Assembly: GCF_004193775.1 (NCBI RefSeq)
Contig: NC_041006.1
Span: 19,838,817 to 19,902,816 of the forward strand
Origin: Glycine soja
Taxonomy: Eukaryota; Streptophyta; Magnoliopsida; Fabales; Fabaceae
Direction of reading: 5' to 3'
Length of the DNA: 64,000 bases
Position numbers and translations under genes: made by a program. The notes beneath the pieces are model-generated. The model ran no database searches. It had not been told where the DNA came from and saw only the letters and a list, made by a program, of their open reading frames with translations. This document shows, one piece after another, positions 1 through 10,785 of this stretch. Every line of letters begins with the position of its first letter. Position 1 is the first letter of the stretch.

Positions 1-534
1 TTAGGTAGGTTTATTCTTAATTTTAGTTTCAATACAAACTTAGGTACTCATATGAGACACCTTAGGTTTGTCATACTTTTTGGTAGGAATAATCAATATG
101 AAAATACAGAAAAAGGTATGTTTTATTGCGTTACTTTTCTTAATTTTTCAAATAGTGATCAAGGGGTTCCCATGAACCCTAAAAGAATAAAGGTCATTCC
201 TGAGTGGCCCACTCCACCAAGTATAAGAAAAATTTGGGGCTTCCATGACTTAACAAACTTTTACAAAAGGTTTGTCCCATATTTTTCTATACTTGTAGCA
301 CCACTCATTGAGTTGGTGAGAAACCATGTTCCTTCATGGGAAGATGCCCAGGAAATGGGTTTTCAAACCTTACCTTACTTCAACATACCAAACACCACTA
401 ATACATATGTTTTTGTTCTTTTTACAGGTGTTGAGGGAAGGAGCCCAAAGTATGAAGAACCTTGGGATTTGAGGTCAAATCCTTTCCAAGGTGGAGGGAA
501 TGATGCAATCCTATCCCGCAAGGGCATTGGGTAG
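1..534 (+). pseudogene. Gypsy pol remnant (RT/RNase H junction) of element F
   Basis: The open frame from 52 to 534 reads like the end of a Ty3/gypsy reverse transcriptase and its connection to RNase H, with a segment around WPTPPSIRKIWGF, then NFYKRF and APLIEL. The catalytic YxDD block is not recognisable. The same fragment with the same gaps occurs in element G, so the loss predates both copies. About 11 of some 160 residues differ between the two copies, and both frames stay open. The final residues run into the LTR. It cannot encode a working polymerase. Confidence 0.75.
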
Positions 535-1408
535 AAGACTCCAAGTAGATTGGGCTAGAGATCCAAGGGAAGGCCCTAGGGTTCTCATGAGCCTTAGGGT
601 ATATTTTGAGCCCATGGGCTAAGTATGAGCCCGCTTATCTTTGTAAATATTAGAATAGGTTTTTCCTTCGTTTGGGCCTTGTATTTTGGCCATTCTAGTA
701 GTATAGGGTTTTAGCCTTGTATTTCGGGGCATTTTGAGTAGTCTTTGTAGTAAGGACTTTTTTTTGTATTTTCATGTTTTTTTGTCATGGGGGTGAGCTT
801 AGCTATTATAGGGGGTGTGTAGCTAAGCTCTAGCTTCTCATCTCAAGGAGGTGAGCTTAGCTATTAGAGATGTGTGTGTAGCTGAGCTCTAGCTTCTTTA
901 GGAATCTTCTTAAGGAAGCTTCTCAAGGAGGTGAGCTTAGTTATGAGAGGGGTGTGTGTAGCTAAGCTCTAGCTTCTCAAGGAAGTTTTCTCAAAGAAGC
1001 TTCTCAAGGAAGTTTTCTCAAGAAAGCTTCTCAAGGAAGCTACCTAGTCTATAAATAGAAGCATGTGTAACACTTGTTGTAACTTTGATGAATGAAAGTC
1101 TTATGAGACACACTTCAAAGTTCTACTTCTCCCCCTCTTTTATTCCTTCAATTTCGTGCTCCCCCCTCTCTCTTTCTCTCCCTCTTTCTTTTCCTCCATT
1201 GAAGCATCCTTCCAAGCTTCTTATCCAAGGCTCATCTTGGTGGTGAAGCTCCTTCTTCCATGGCTTATTCCCTAGTGGATGGCGCCTCCCCTCTCCTCTT
1301 CTCCTTTGCCTTCCGCTGCATCTCCATGGTGAAAAATCACCATTGAAGGACCTCATTGAAGCTCAAAGATCCAGCCTCCATAGAAGCTCCACAAGCAAGC
1401 TTCCATCA
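501..1408 (+). repeat. 3' LTR of element F (908 bp)
   Basis: The LTR starts TGATGCAATCC and ends TTCCATCA, matching both LTRs of element G. A TATA box, TATAAATA, lies at 1050-1057. The U3 part, roughly 785-1045, is made of imperfect repeats of a unit containing GTGAGCTTAGCTATTA and AGCTAAGCTCTAGCTTCT. Shorter repeats of CTCAAGGAAG follow up to the TATA box. Such reiterated U3 blocks may be promoter elements; that role is inferred. Confidence 0.92.
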
Positions 1409-3185
1409 ATTAGTTAGGTAATATACAATAATGTAAAGTGACTTACAGAAAGATCTTCATGCTTTATGTACAATGGGAAGTTATCATTATACACCCCAAA
1501 CACGGTAGTGTCCCACAGCACCTGCAACGACTTGAGGAAAAGCTGCAGGATGGTCAATGTCATCAGGTACATGGGATCGACGTCAGGATCCAACATATCT
1601 ACAGGTTTCGTCAGTCCCTCAGCTTCCTGTTTATCCTACACAGTTAATAAACATTAAGCAAATGACAATGAAAACTTGATTTGTAACAAATCCTTTTTTA
1701 ATAATTCTTTAAAAAAACAAAATGAAAATACATATTTTGAGAAAGGCTTTACAAGATGTGTCGGCCAAGCATGAAGGTGTTAAGTGTCTGCCCCACTAAC
1801 TTAACATCTTGAGTGGGTACAAGAATATGAGCATTAGCAATCTCAGACTTCCTCAACACCGACCTTCACTTGATCATTGCTCAAAGGAACATTGTGGACT
1901 GTTGTCGACCCTCATAAACTCTTCCAAGAGCAACTAGTTGGGAAGGACTATCATCAACATACAACCTACATTTGTTTGAGTCACCCATTTTTGGGTTCTG
2001 CCCCGAGGGATCGACACAACTTTCCTTTTTGCTAACACAAGCAACAAAAGGATGAACCTCAATGTTAGGAGCTAGTGCGAGTGCCTGTGATTGCATCTAG
2101 GACTGCATCTGGCTGAAGGACATCATTAATTAATATGTTACTTTTTGTGTGATCGACTCCTCCAAATGGTCTTAGATCCTTTGTGTTAGCTGCTCTAGGT
2201 CTTCAGGAGCCATGGATGAAGAGGTGCGGGAGCCCCTTGAAGCCAGTCCAAAGTAGTGTTTGATCGTGACACCGGCTCTAGGAGCATGGACACGACTAGG
2301 GTGCTTTGGTCGCCCAATGGCAGCAGTCAATACATCCTAACATCCATGGGCAACAAAACTTCCCTGTGAGGCCTGCTCTTCTAAGGAATCCTATAGTCAA
2401 AAGATTAAACAAATTTAGTTTACTCATCCAACACTTATCATAAAAATTGGCCACTAACAAATGATAGTCACTTATAATCATGCATGTAATTTCCTTTGCT
2501 GCCTCAAATGTCATTTGACCTGACTTTTTCGTGCGGGCCATCTTCCACTTCACATGTCGTCTAATGGGAGATGGAGGATCAACGACTGTGTCAGTACTCC
2601 TGGATTGGGTTGCTACCTCTAATCGTTTCTTTTGCTTTTGTTCTAAAAAATCATAACCCCTACGAGACAACACGTGAGGAGCAGGGTTTTGTTTCTGAAT
2701 GGCCTGCGCCTTCTTTCGAACATCCTATGACAATTACACATAACAATAATTTAATACAGTTGACAATAATACGTAAATATAAAGTTTAAAAAGCAATGAA
2801 AATCAATTAACCTCCCATGAAGGGTCTCTACAGTTTTGACAAAACTGGTTCCATTTCTCTTTTCTTATGCTGTACTTTTGACATACTTTGTCATCCTTGC
2901 CCTCCTTGCCATGTGCTAGAGCTCATTTGGAGGTCAAATATGACTTAAATTGCCTCCATCACTCTCCTACAATTTGAAGTATTTTTTTCTTTGTCCTCAA
3001 ATCGGATGATTTAGGAATACCAAATTCAGCCTGCGATACAATAAATACATTTTGTAGTTAGTCAACTGTAAATTAAGATTTTTAGTAGAACCAATTACAA
3101 AAACATTCAACATTTAATTGAAATACTTGAATATCCTCCCAGATCAAATCCTTTTGAGTTGCAGGGACTTATTTCCAATTATCAT
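1409..3185 (-). pseudogene. CACTA second gene, C-terminal part (Transposase_24 / Ulp1-type), broken
   Basis: On the minus strand this stretch continues the gene that starts at 10686, after the insertion of element A. Reading 10441 into 3185, with one copy of the duplication removed, keeps the same frame and a continuous protein sense. Around 2560-2520 it has PPSPIRRHVKWKMARTKK and then QMTFEAAKEI, which I recognise as the plant Ptta/En/Spm (Transposase_24) region. Around 1870-1740 and 1596-1414 it resembles the part that precedes the Ulp1 (C48) peptidase domain in legume CACTA proteins, including FLKSLQVLWDTTVFGVYN. Stops and frameshifts interrupt it. The peptidase catalytic part would lie left of element F, outside the window. 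Confidence 0.7.
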
Positions 3186-6100
3186 TGTCGCAACCTACCC
3201 TTCGACGGGAGGGCGATGCGAGACTCACAAGAGCGTCTTCCAAGGAAGGAAGGCGCACGGAGTCGCCACCAACGTTTATTTGAGAAAAATGTCAGAAAAA
3301 CCAAAATGCGTGTGGTCTATGAACTTTAATCGTGAAAGGTTTGAGAGTTGTATTTATGCACGGGTAAGGTATTAGTACCCCACGCATCCGTCACAAGGGA
3401 CGACAACCTTTAATCGAGTGTGCAAATATGACTTCAATTTGTTTTATTTCCCCTTTTTTAGGTTTTTATGTCTTTTTATGCCTTTTTGTATTTTTTATCT
3501 TTTTGTGGTCGACAAGGGTGTTTTGTGGAAGCAATGCCTTCAAAGGTTATTTTGATGATGCCAAAGAATTCAAGAATCAAGAGAAAGATTCAAGAGAAGT
3601 TTCAAGTTTCAAGTTTTCAAGAATCAAGAATCAAGAATAATCAAGAACAAGATTCAAGACTCAAGATTCAAGAATCAAGAGAAGACTTAATCAAGATAAG
3701 TATGAAAAGTTTTTTTTCAAAAACTGAGTAGCACATGGATTTTTCTCAAAACATGTTTACCAAAGAGTTTTTACTCTCTGTTAATCGATTACCAGATTGT
3801 TGTAATCGATTACCAGTAGCAAAATGGATTTGAAAAAGTTTTCAAATGAATTTACAACGTTCCAATTGATTTCAAAAAAGATATAATCGATTACAATGTT
3901 TTGGTAATCGATTACCAGTGCCTTTGAACGTTGAAATTCAAATACAAATGTGAAGAGTCACATCCTTTCACTAAAAGCTTTTTGTAATCGATTACACTGA
4001 TTTGGTAATCGATTACCAGTGGTTGTTTCTGAATAAATCAAAAGATGTAAGTCTTCAAATGGTTTTTTATTTTTTCAAATTGGTTTTAAGTTTTTTCTAA
4101 AAGTTATAACTCTTCAAAATGGTCCTCTTAACCAGACATGAAGAGTCTATAAAAGCAAGGCTTTGTTTTGTATTTTCAATCAATTTTTCTATCAATTCAT
4201 CTCAATCATTTCTTTCAATCATCTTTCAATATTTTCTTTCATCTCTTTCAATAGTTGTTCTGTTTCATCTTCTCTTCATCTTTCTAAAAGATTTTGTTCA
4301 AAACTTTCTCTTCCATGAAAATTTTTTTGTTCAAAAACTTGTGCTATTCATCTTTTTCATTCCCTTCTCCCTTTGCCAAAAAGAATTCGCCAAGGACTAA
4401 CCGCCTGAATTCTTTTTGTGTCTCTCTTCTCCCTTTTCCAAAAGAATGAAGGACTAACCGCCTGAATTCTTTTGTGTCTCCCTTCTCCCTTGTCAAAGAA
4501 TTCAAAACGACACAGTATGAGAATTCTTTTTATTCTTCCCTTTCCCTAATACAAAAGTGTTCAAAGGACTAACCGCCTGAGAATTCTTTTGTATCCCCAT
4601 TCACAAAGTATCAAAGGTTTAACAGCCTGAGATCTTTGTCTCAACACATTGGAGGATACATCCTTTGTGGTACAAGTAGAGGGTACATCTACTTGGGTTT
4701 GACTGAGAACAAGAGAGGGTACATCTCTTGTGGATCAGTTCTAGTGGAGGGTACATCCACTAGGTTCAAAGAGAACAAGGGAGGGTACATCCCTTGTGGA
4801 TCTTTGCTTGTAAAAGGATTTTTACAAGGTTGAAAGAAATCTCAAGGACCGCAGGTCGCTTGGGGACTGGATGTAGGCACGGGTTGTTACCGAACCACTA
4901 TAAAAACTCTTGTGTGTTTGTCTCCTTCCCTACTCTTTTACTTTTCGCTGTGCATTTAATTTCCACTTTTACTTTCTGTTAAGATTCTCTTCTACTCCTC
5001 ATTCTCTTAACAATTTAGTAAAAGCCTTCAAAAGAGTAATTTTTAATTAGTAAAGATTTAGGAATAATTAATTCAACCCACCCTTCTTAATTATTCTGAG
5101 GCCACTCGATCCAACATGTTTCCCTCGCTCCTACGTATCCTCAATTGCGATGAGGGAATCAGACCTACGTAGTTCTTTTAAAAGAGGTAAAGTCATGTGT
5201 TCATTTTATGCTTTTGAAAGGTTCATGTTAACCAATAAAAGTAAAGAGGACCGTTTAAGGCGTTGGACCTTAGAACGGTTTCAAGTGATTTTTGCGGACA
5301 AAGCTTGATTTGTAAGTTGGTTTTAGCCTTAGTTTCACTTTGGTTATTAGTCGATTCATTCGAGGAAACTTCCAAAGAAAAACGTCCGATTGATTTTTTT
5401 TATTATTTTATTCAAAGATATTTTGATTATTTTATTATTATTTTGCCCCTTTTTTATTTAATCGAGATTACTGCGTGAACGATCGGATGGATTTTATTTT
5501 AACGGTGATTAAACGAGATTACAACACAAATGATGAAATTCATTTTTATCATTTATTAGGCGAGATAACGGCTTTAGTGATCGGTTAAAGCTCGTTAAAA
5601 AGGGTGTGGAAAATAAACGTAATGAAAGTAAAAGTACACAAAACAAGTAGGTACCACTAAGAGTGCATAGAATGAATTGAAAGATTCGATTTCGGGAACT
5701 TACCTGTTGAAGACCAAAGAATGATGAAGAACAAACGAGGAACAGTGAAGAATGGTGAAGAACCTCCACGAAATCGCTTACGAAAACATCTCGGAAGCGT
5801 TAGGGAAGCGCCTAAACTTGGATTTTTTTCACAGAAACAATTTTTCTCACCAATTTCGAGAGATTTATCAATACCAGAAGGGTTGAACCTATTTACTCTG
5901 CCCTCCTTCCCCTATTTATAGGAGAAAAGAGAGAGGTGATTGCCGCCCAGCTCGCCCAGGCGAGGTGGGTTGCTTCCACCAGAAGGCATCGCCTTCGTTT
6001 AGAACCTTCGAGAAGGCCCAAGTGGGTCTGGTTTCTATTTGCACCCCTCTTTTCACTAAATACACCCCCCTTTGGTGTTTTTTTTTATTGATTTCTTTCT

Positions 6101-6318
6101 AAAATATTGCGGAACTTTACGGATTATGCAATGACACCTGTTTTCCTTCTAAAATGTTGCGAAACTTTACGGATTATGCAACGATGCTTGTTTTGACTTC
6201 CGGAATGTTGTGAAACTTTATGGATTACGCAACAATGCTTGTTTCGAGGGTTCTGAAGGGAGCAAACAAGGTTCGAGAATCGACCGCAAGTACTCCCGAA
6301 CGAAATTAGGGTATGACA
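3186..6318 (-). repeat. Left (3' on the element strand) LTR of element A, interrupted
   Basis: It spans 3133 bp against 1520 bp for the partner LTR at 8921-10440. The excess is accounted for by solo LTR S (3524-5116) plus one 5-bp duplication. Outside that insert the two LTRs align throughout with scattered substitutions. The TATA box on the minus strand is at 5913-5920. The palindrome beside it, near 5951-5974, is perfect in the partner LTR but carries a mismatch here. Confidence 0.9.
3524..5116 (+). mobile_element. Solo LTR S, SIRE1-like (Ty1/copia)
   Basis: This 1593-bp insert starts TGTGGAAGCAATGCC and ends GATCCAACA, and TGTTT flanks it at 3519-3523 and 5117-5121. No internal region is present, so it is a solo LTR left by LTR-LTR recombination. 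It contains dense ATCAAGA repeats (3563-3690), about seven ATCGATTACC-type motifs (3782-4020), a TATA box TATAAAA at 4148-4154, about four GACTAACCGCCTGA repeats (4395-4640) and about five GGGTACATC repeats (4652-4800). The sequence style matches the soybean SIRE1 group as I know it. The family name is inferred; the boundaries are seen. Confidence 0.85.
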
Positions 6319-6334
6319 ATTGCCCCTCTTTACA
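6319..6334 (-). other. Polypurine tract of element A
   Basis: On the minus strand the bases just inside the 3' LTR read ATGTAAAGAGGGGCAAT, a purine-rich tract at the place where plus-strand DNA synthesis would be primed. It supports the minus-strand orientation of A. Confidence 0.6.
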
Positions 6335-6639
6335 TATCTTTTATTGGAGATAAAAGGGAAGTAAAGATAAGACATTAATTTCGTTCGAGTGGAACATCAT
6401 TCGGCTGATCAATAGCCCAACCAGTGGAACCTGTCATTCAGAAAGAATAGAAAAGGCATCAGGTGCGTCAATAAAACTCCAGTGCCTTGAAAGCGATAAA
6501 ACGAGATAGCCATGACGTTTCCACATGCTATCAAATTTGATCGTCCCTTCCTAGCAAATAAGAGTCTTGCGTGTCGTCGGACTTAAATATCTCTGGATGA
6601 TGAAGGTAAAACCTACAAATATTTTCAAAATATTCAGAA

Positions 6640-7240
6640 TCGGATGACCAACATCATCCCGATATTATCAGACTTGTTCGCCTTGGCTGACGAAGGTGCG
6701 GATAACCATGAGGTATCTCTACATACTACCGGACCCTTGAGTCTGATGGTAGAAACGAGACTTTTTCGCAGTCTCGGTCGGAAGATGCTGACATTTCTAG
6801 GAAAGGTGCAGAAGATGACGTTAGTCTCTACGTGTCAATGAGCTTGCTTGCCTCTAGCTAACAGAAGGTGCGGATAACCATAAGGTATCTCCGCATGTCA
6901 TCAGACTTACCGTCTCTGGATGACAAAGGTGTGAGACTAAAATAGTCTCAGTTAACAGGCTCGCTTGCCTCTAGTTGACAAAGGTGCAGATGATGACGTT
7001 AGTCACTGCATGCTACTGGACCTTTGAGTCTGACGGATAGCAAATAAGACTTTTTCATAGTCTCGGCCAGAAGATGCTGACATCTCCAGGAAAGGTGCAG
7101 AAGACGACGTTAATCTCTGCGTGTCAACAGGCTCACTTGCCTCTAGCTAACAGAAGGTGTGGATAACCATAAGGTATATCCACATGTCATCGGACTTGCC
7201 GTCTCTGGATGACAAAGGTGTGAGACTAAAATAGTCTTGG
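6640..7240. repeat. Tandem repeat, about 287-bp period, in element A
   Basis: The block beginning GGACCCTTGAGTCTGA at 6731 recurs at 7018, giving a period of about 287 bp and just under two copies. Within each copy smaller related blocks recur, such as AAGGTGCGGATAACCAT, GATGACGTTAGTC and TCTGGATGACAAAGGTG. It lies beside the 3' LTR on the element strand, where Tat/Ogre elements are known to carry tandem repeats. I see no coding sense in it. Confidence 0.75.
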
Positions 7241-8900
7241 CGTTCTTTCACTAAAATGCGAACATGCTTTAGTAAAGAAACAAAAACCTCCAACTGATCA
7301 GAGCAAAATATATTTTTTGGAGAAAAACAATGTGTCTATTGGGGAAGAAGAGTATGCTGATGAAATTTTCTCATAACCACAAATGAGATTTTGGATGTTA
7401 GCGTTTCATTTCTAAACGACTATTTAGAGGAAACACTGGGTCCAACAAAATAGAAGAAAATCACTCGAAGTGTATTAATCTCACACAGGAATGGTGTTTT
7501 GGTGAGAAATTTGGCTCTGAGAGTTTTGGCCTTTTCCTTTTCTATTTTTGTTTAGTGCGGGGCGAGAAAGTTGCCAGCACACAGGATTTTGGTTGGCAAT
7601 CAAAGGGAAAGGACCACTTCAAGTCGTGGTTTCCTTTATTTTCCTTATTTGGTTGTGACTATTTTGGATATTTGTTTGGTCTGAAGACCCTTCTGTATAA
7701 TTCTTTCATTTTCTTCCGATCTTGATTGGGGGTTTTATTCTCTCGCTTTTTCTTCCAATCTTTGATCGGGAATTTCTTTTTTTGTTTCCTTCCGATCTTT
7801 GATCGAGAATTTTTTCCTTTTGGTTTTCTTCCGATCTTTGATCGGGAACTTTTTTTTTTGTTTCTTTCCGAGGGCGAGGACAGAAATTGTCATCCCGGGT
7901 CAAGGTTCATGGTGAGTTGGGATTTTGGCTCAGAGCTTATAGAACGACTGGACATGATATATGTTAGGGTGTTCGTTTGGCCAGCAGTCCAGGGGTAAAG
8001 GGATGTCCCACATTATTTCCATGACACGCACGCAACAGTGATGATTCAGAAATTTTATGCAAAACTGGTCACACATGCACCTATGTGGACACTCAAGCAT
8101 CAAGTTTTTGTGGTCACGCAACACTAGGTCTCAGGATTCATCATTTTTCCTATTTAAGTCAACCCAGTGTTTCCAAAATATGCTCCTTTATCAATTCATA
8201 CATTTATCCAACTCTATTTTGGGCATTCGGGAAAATTTTCACAGCATTCACCCTTCAGGTGCGTACACATTTTTTCAACAAATCATTTGTGTCATGATCT
8301 ATAAATCTTTTCTTTCAAAGAAAAGCCAGAAGTTTTTTTTTCAAAAGCATGTTGGCTTTTTTAGTTAACCAATTTATTTTTATTTTGTTTTTCTTTTTGA
8401 CAAAGTTGATATCTGCCATCACATATTTTTTTCTTTTTTGAAAAGTCGTGCGAACGAGGGTACACAAGGCCTACCTACGTCAAAATCCAACGTCAAAGTA
8501 ACCGAAGAAATGCAATGATAAGTCGCAATAAAAAATAGTGACAAAACAAATTGAGAGTCGTAATGTCGGACCACGGTGGGAGAAAACACAATAACTGAAA
8601 GCAGTAGTGTTAGATCATAATGGAAACAAAAACAATAACTTAAAGCAGTAATGTTAGATCATAATGGATACAAAAACAATAACTGAAAGCAGTAATGGAC
8701 ACAAAAACAATAACTGAAAGCAGTAATGGAAACAAAAACAATAACTAGAAGCAGTGATGCTAGACGACAATGGAATCACAAGTGCGGTGACCTTGATCGT
8801 GTGGCTCCGCCCTCTCCCAGGTAACCGAGCAGGTCGGTCATATCCTCATCCGTGTGGGCTTCCTCTGCTTCGCCGAGAAGGCCTAACTCTCTAAAAACAA
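7235..8900. other. Non-coding interior of element A with short repeats
   Basis: No protein domain is recognisable on either strand. Two short repeat blocks stand out. At about 7716-7870 a unit containing TTCCGATCTTTGATCGGGAA recurs about four times. At about 8590-8765 a unit containing AAAAACAATAACTGAAAGCA recurs about five times. The open frames here are short and follow the repeats. The rest is AT-rich and featureless to me. Confidence 0.6.
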
Positions 8901-8918
8901 TCCCCAGTGGAGTCGCCA
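8901..8918 (-). other. Primer binding site of element A
   Basis: On the minus strand the sequence two bases inside the LTR reads TGGCGACTCCACTGGGGA. It matches the PBS of element B (25096-25113) except for the two bases CA instead of GT. Ogre-type elements use this class of PBS, reported as complementary to a tRNA-Arg; the tRNA assignment is from family knowledge. Confidence 0.8.
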
Positions 8919-10055
8919 ACTGTCGCAACCTACCCTTCAGTGGGAGGACGACAAGAGACTCACGGGAACGTCTTCCAAGGAAGGAAGACGCACGGAGTCG
9001 CCACCAACGTTTATTTGAGGAAAACGTCAGAAAAACCAAAATGCGTGTGGTCTATGAACTTTAATCGTGAAAGGTTCGGGAGTTGTATTTATGCACGGGG
9101 AAGGTATTAGCACCCCACGCGTCCGTCACAAGGGACGGCAGCCTTTAACCGAGTGTGCAAACATGACTTCAATTTGTTTTATTTCCCCTTTTTTTAGGTT
9201 TTTATGTCTTTTTATGCCTTTTTGTATTTTTTATCTTTTTGTGGTCGACAAGGGTGTTTCCCTTGCTCCTACGTATCCTCAATTGCGATGAGGGAATCAG
9301 ACCTACGTAGTTCTTTTAAAAGCGATAAAGCCATGTGTTGATTTTATGCTTTTGAAAGGTCCATGTTAACCAATAAAAGCAAAGAGGACCATTTAAGGCG
9401 TTGGACCTTAGAACGGTTTCAAGTGATTTTTGCGGACAAAGCTTGATTTGTGAGTTGGTTTTAGCCTTAGTTTCACTTTGGTTATTAGTCGATTCATTTG
9501 AGGAAACTTCCAAAGAAAAATGTTCGATTGATTTTTTTTATTATTTTATTCAAAGATATTTTGATTATTTTATTATTATTTTGCCCCTTTTTGATTTAAC
9601 CGAGATTACTGCATGAACAATCGGTTGAATTTTATTTTAACGGTGATTAAACGAGATTACAACACAAATGATCGGTTGAAATTCATTTTTATCATTTATT
9701 AGGAGAGATAACAGCTTAAGTGATCAGTTAAAGCTCGTTAAAAAGGGTGCGGAAAATAAACGTAATGAAATTAAAAGTACACAAAACAAGTAGGGACCAT
9801 TAAGGATTCATAGAATGAATTGAAAGATTCGATTTCGGGAATTTACCAGTTGAAGACCGAAGAACGACGAAGAACAAACGAAGAACAGTGAAGAACAGTG
9901 ACGAACCTCCACGAAATCGCTTACGGAAACGTCTCAGAAGCGTTACGGAAGCACCTCGGCTTGGATTTTTTTCACAGAAACAATTTTTTTCACCAATTTC
10001 GAGACATTTCTCAATACCAGAAGGGCTGAACCCATTTACTCTGCCCTCCTTCCCC

Positions 10056-10063
10056 TATTTATA
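10056..10063 (-). promoter_or_regulatory. TATA box of the element A LTR
   Basis: On the minus strand the sequence reads TATAAATA inside CTCCTATAAATAGGGG. It is in the right orientation for transcription into the element and sits just downstream of the palindrome at 10089-10112. The same layout occurs in element B. Confidence 0.7.
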
Positions 10064-10088
10064 GGAGAAAAGAGGGAGGTGGTTGCCG

Positions 10089-10112
10089 CCCAGCTCGCCC
10101 AGGCGAGCTGGG
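10089..10112. promoter_or_regulatory. GC-rich palindrome upstream of the LTR TATA box
   Basis: The arms CCCAGCTCGCC and GGCGAGCTGGG are perfect complements separated by CA. It lies about 25 bp upstream of the TATA box on the transcribed strand. A related palindrome (arms CCAGCTCGC and GCGAGCTGG, spacer CTAA) sits in the same place in element B at 23966-23987. A binding-site role is inferred from conserved symmetry and position. Confidence 0.5.
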
Positions 10113-10440
10113 TTGCTTCCACCAAAAGGCACCGCCTTCTTTTAGAACCTTCAAGAAGGCCCAAGTGGGCCTGGTTTCTATTTGCACCCCCCTTTGGTGT
10201 TTTTTTTTATTGATTTCTTTCCGAAATGTTGCGAAACTTTATGGATTACGCAACGACACCTATTTTCCTTCCGAAATGTTGCGAAACATTACGGATTATG
10301 CAATGATGCTTGTTTTGACTTTCGGAAGGTTGCGAAACTTTACGAATTATGCAACAATGCTTGTTTCGAGGGTTCTGAAGGGAGCAAACAAGGTTCGAGA
10401 ACCGACCGCAAGTACTCCCAGATGAAATTAGGGTATGACA

Positions 10441-10686
10441 ATCATTTGTAACATCCACCTTATCGCGAGTGACAATCACCAAATACATTCTTAATTTCTT
10501 TCTGTGGGGACCATTAGCTTTCCCAGTGACATGATCGACATGGACCATTGGTTTCTCCTCCCCAACTAGTCTAGTAGCCAACGGTCTGAGTTGTGTTGAT
10601 TTTCTTGTCTTCTTTGATGTAGATGGTGAAGGTGCTACTAACTCAAGAGGAGGAAGGGGAGGATGAGAGCTGGGTGGTGTAGCCAT
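10441..10686 (-). pseudogene. CACTA second gene, N-terminal part
   Basis: The likely start is the methionine at 10686 (MATPPSSHPPLPP), followed by a Pro/Ser-rich leader and then a basic stretch ending in TRDKVDVTN. The frame runs into element A at 10441 and resumes, still in frame, at 3185 with sequence of the same family. It therefore belongs with 1409-3185 as one gene of about 1 kb or more. It lies about 100 bp downstream of the transposase stop at 10786, on the same strand. Such second genes in legume CACTA elements carry Transposase_24 and often an Ulp1-type domain. Confidence 0.75.
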
Positions 10687-10785
10687 GTGCCTATTAAAAA
10701 ACAACATTAATTAAGCAATGTATGAAAATTATATTAAGTTGTGTAATTGAAATTAACAAAGCAAGTAAATATAAAATAAATTACA

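Larger units (their letters stand above)
1..1408 (+). mobile_element. Element F: 3' end of a non-autonomous Ty3/gypsy retrotransposon
   Basis: The window opens inside this element. Positions 1-500 match 41399-41898 of element G almost base for base, and 501-1408 match the LTRs of G. The 5' LTR, gag and leader lie left of the window. A purine-rich tract at 488-500 ends directly at the LTR start, as expected for the 3' LTR. The five bases after the LTR are ATTAG. The matching duplication, if kept, is outside the window. The DNA to the right is CACTA coding sequence, so F most likely inserted into that CACTA element. Confidence 0.9.
3186..10440 (-). mobile_element. Element A: non-autonomous Tat/Ogre-type LTR retrotransposon
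   Basis: Both LTRs run from TGTCGCAACC to GGTATGACA on the plus strand, and ATCAT flanks the element at 3181-3185 and 10441-10445. The PBS sits beside the right LTR, so the element reads on the minus strand. The LTR termini (TGTCATACCCTAATTTC on the element strand) and the PBS match element B, an Ogre-type element, so A belongs to the same broad group. The 2.6 kb interior has no recognisable gag or pol and is mostly repeated non-coding DNA. It therefore depended on another element's proteins. Confidence 0.88.
8921..10440 (-). repeat. Right (5' on the element strand) LTR of element A (1520 bp)
   Basis: This is the complete LTR partner of 3186-6318. On the element strand it opens TGTCATACCCTAATTTC and closes GGGTAGGTTGCGACA. 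Its TATA box is on the minus strand at 10056-10063. About 25 bp upstream of that lies a perfect GC-rich palindrome at 10089-10112, with arms CCCAGCTCGCC and GGCGAGCTGGG. Four imperfect copies of a motif containing GAAATGTTGCGAAACTTTA lie at about 10220-10350. Confidence 0.9.

Noticed and set aside
7726..7998. Plus-strand frame with repeated F-P-I-F-D-R-E phrases
   Set aside because: Direct product of a 45-50 bp repeat in the non-coding interior of element A.
10246..10440. Extension of the CACTA second-gene frame into element A
   Set aside because: The frame runs by chance into the LTR; the true continuation is at 3185.
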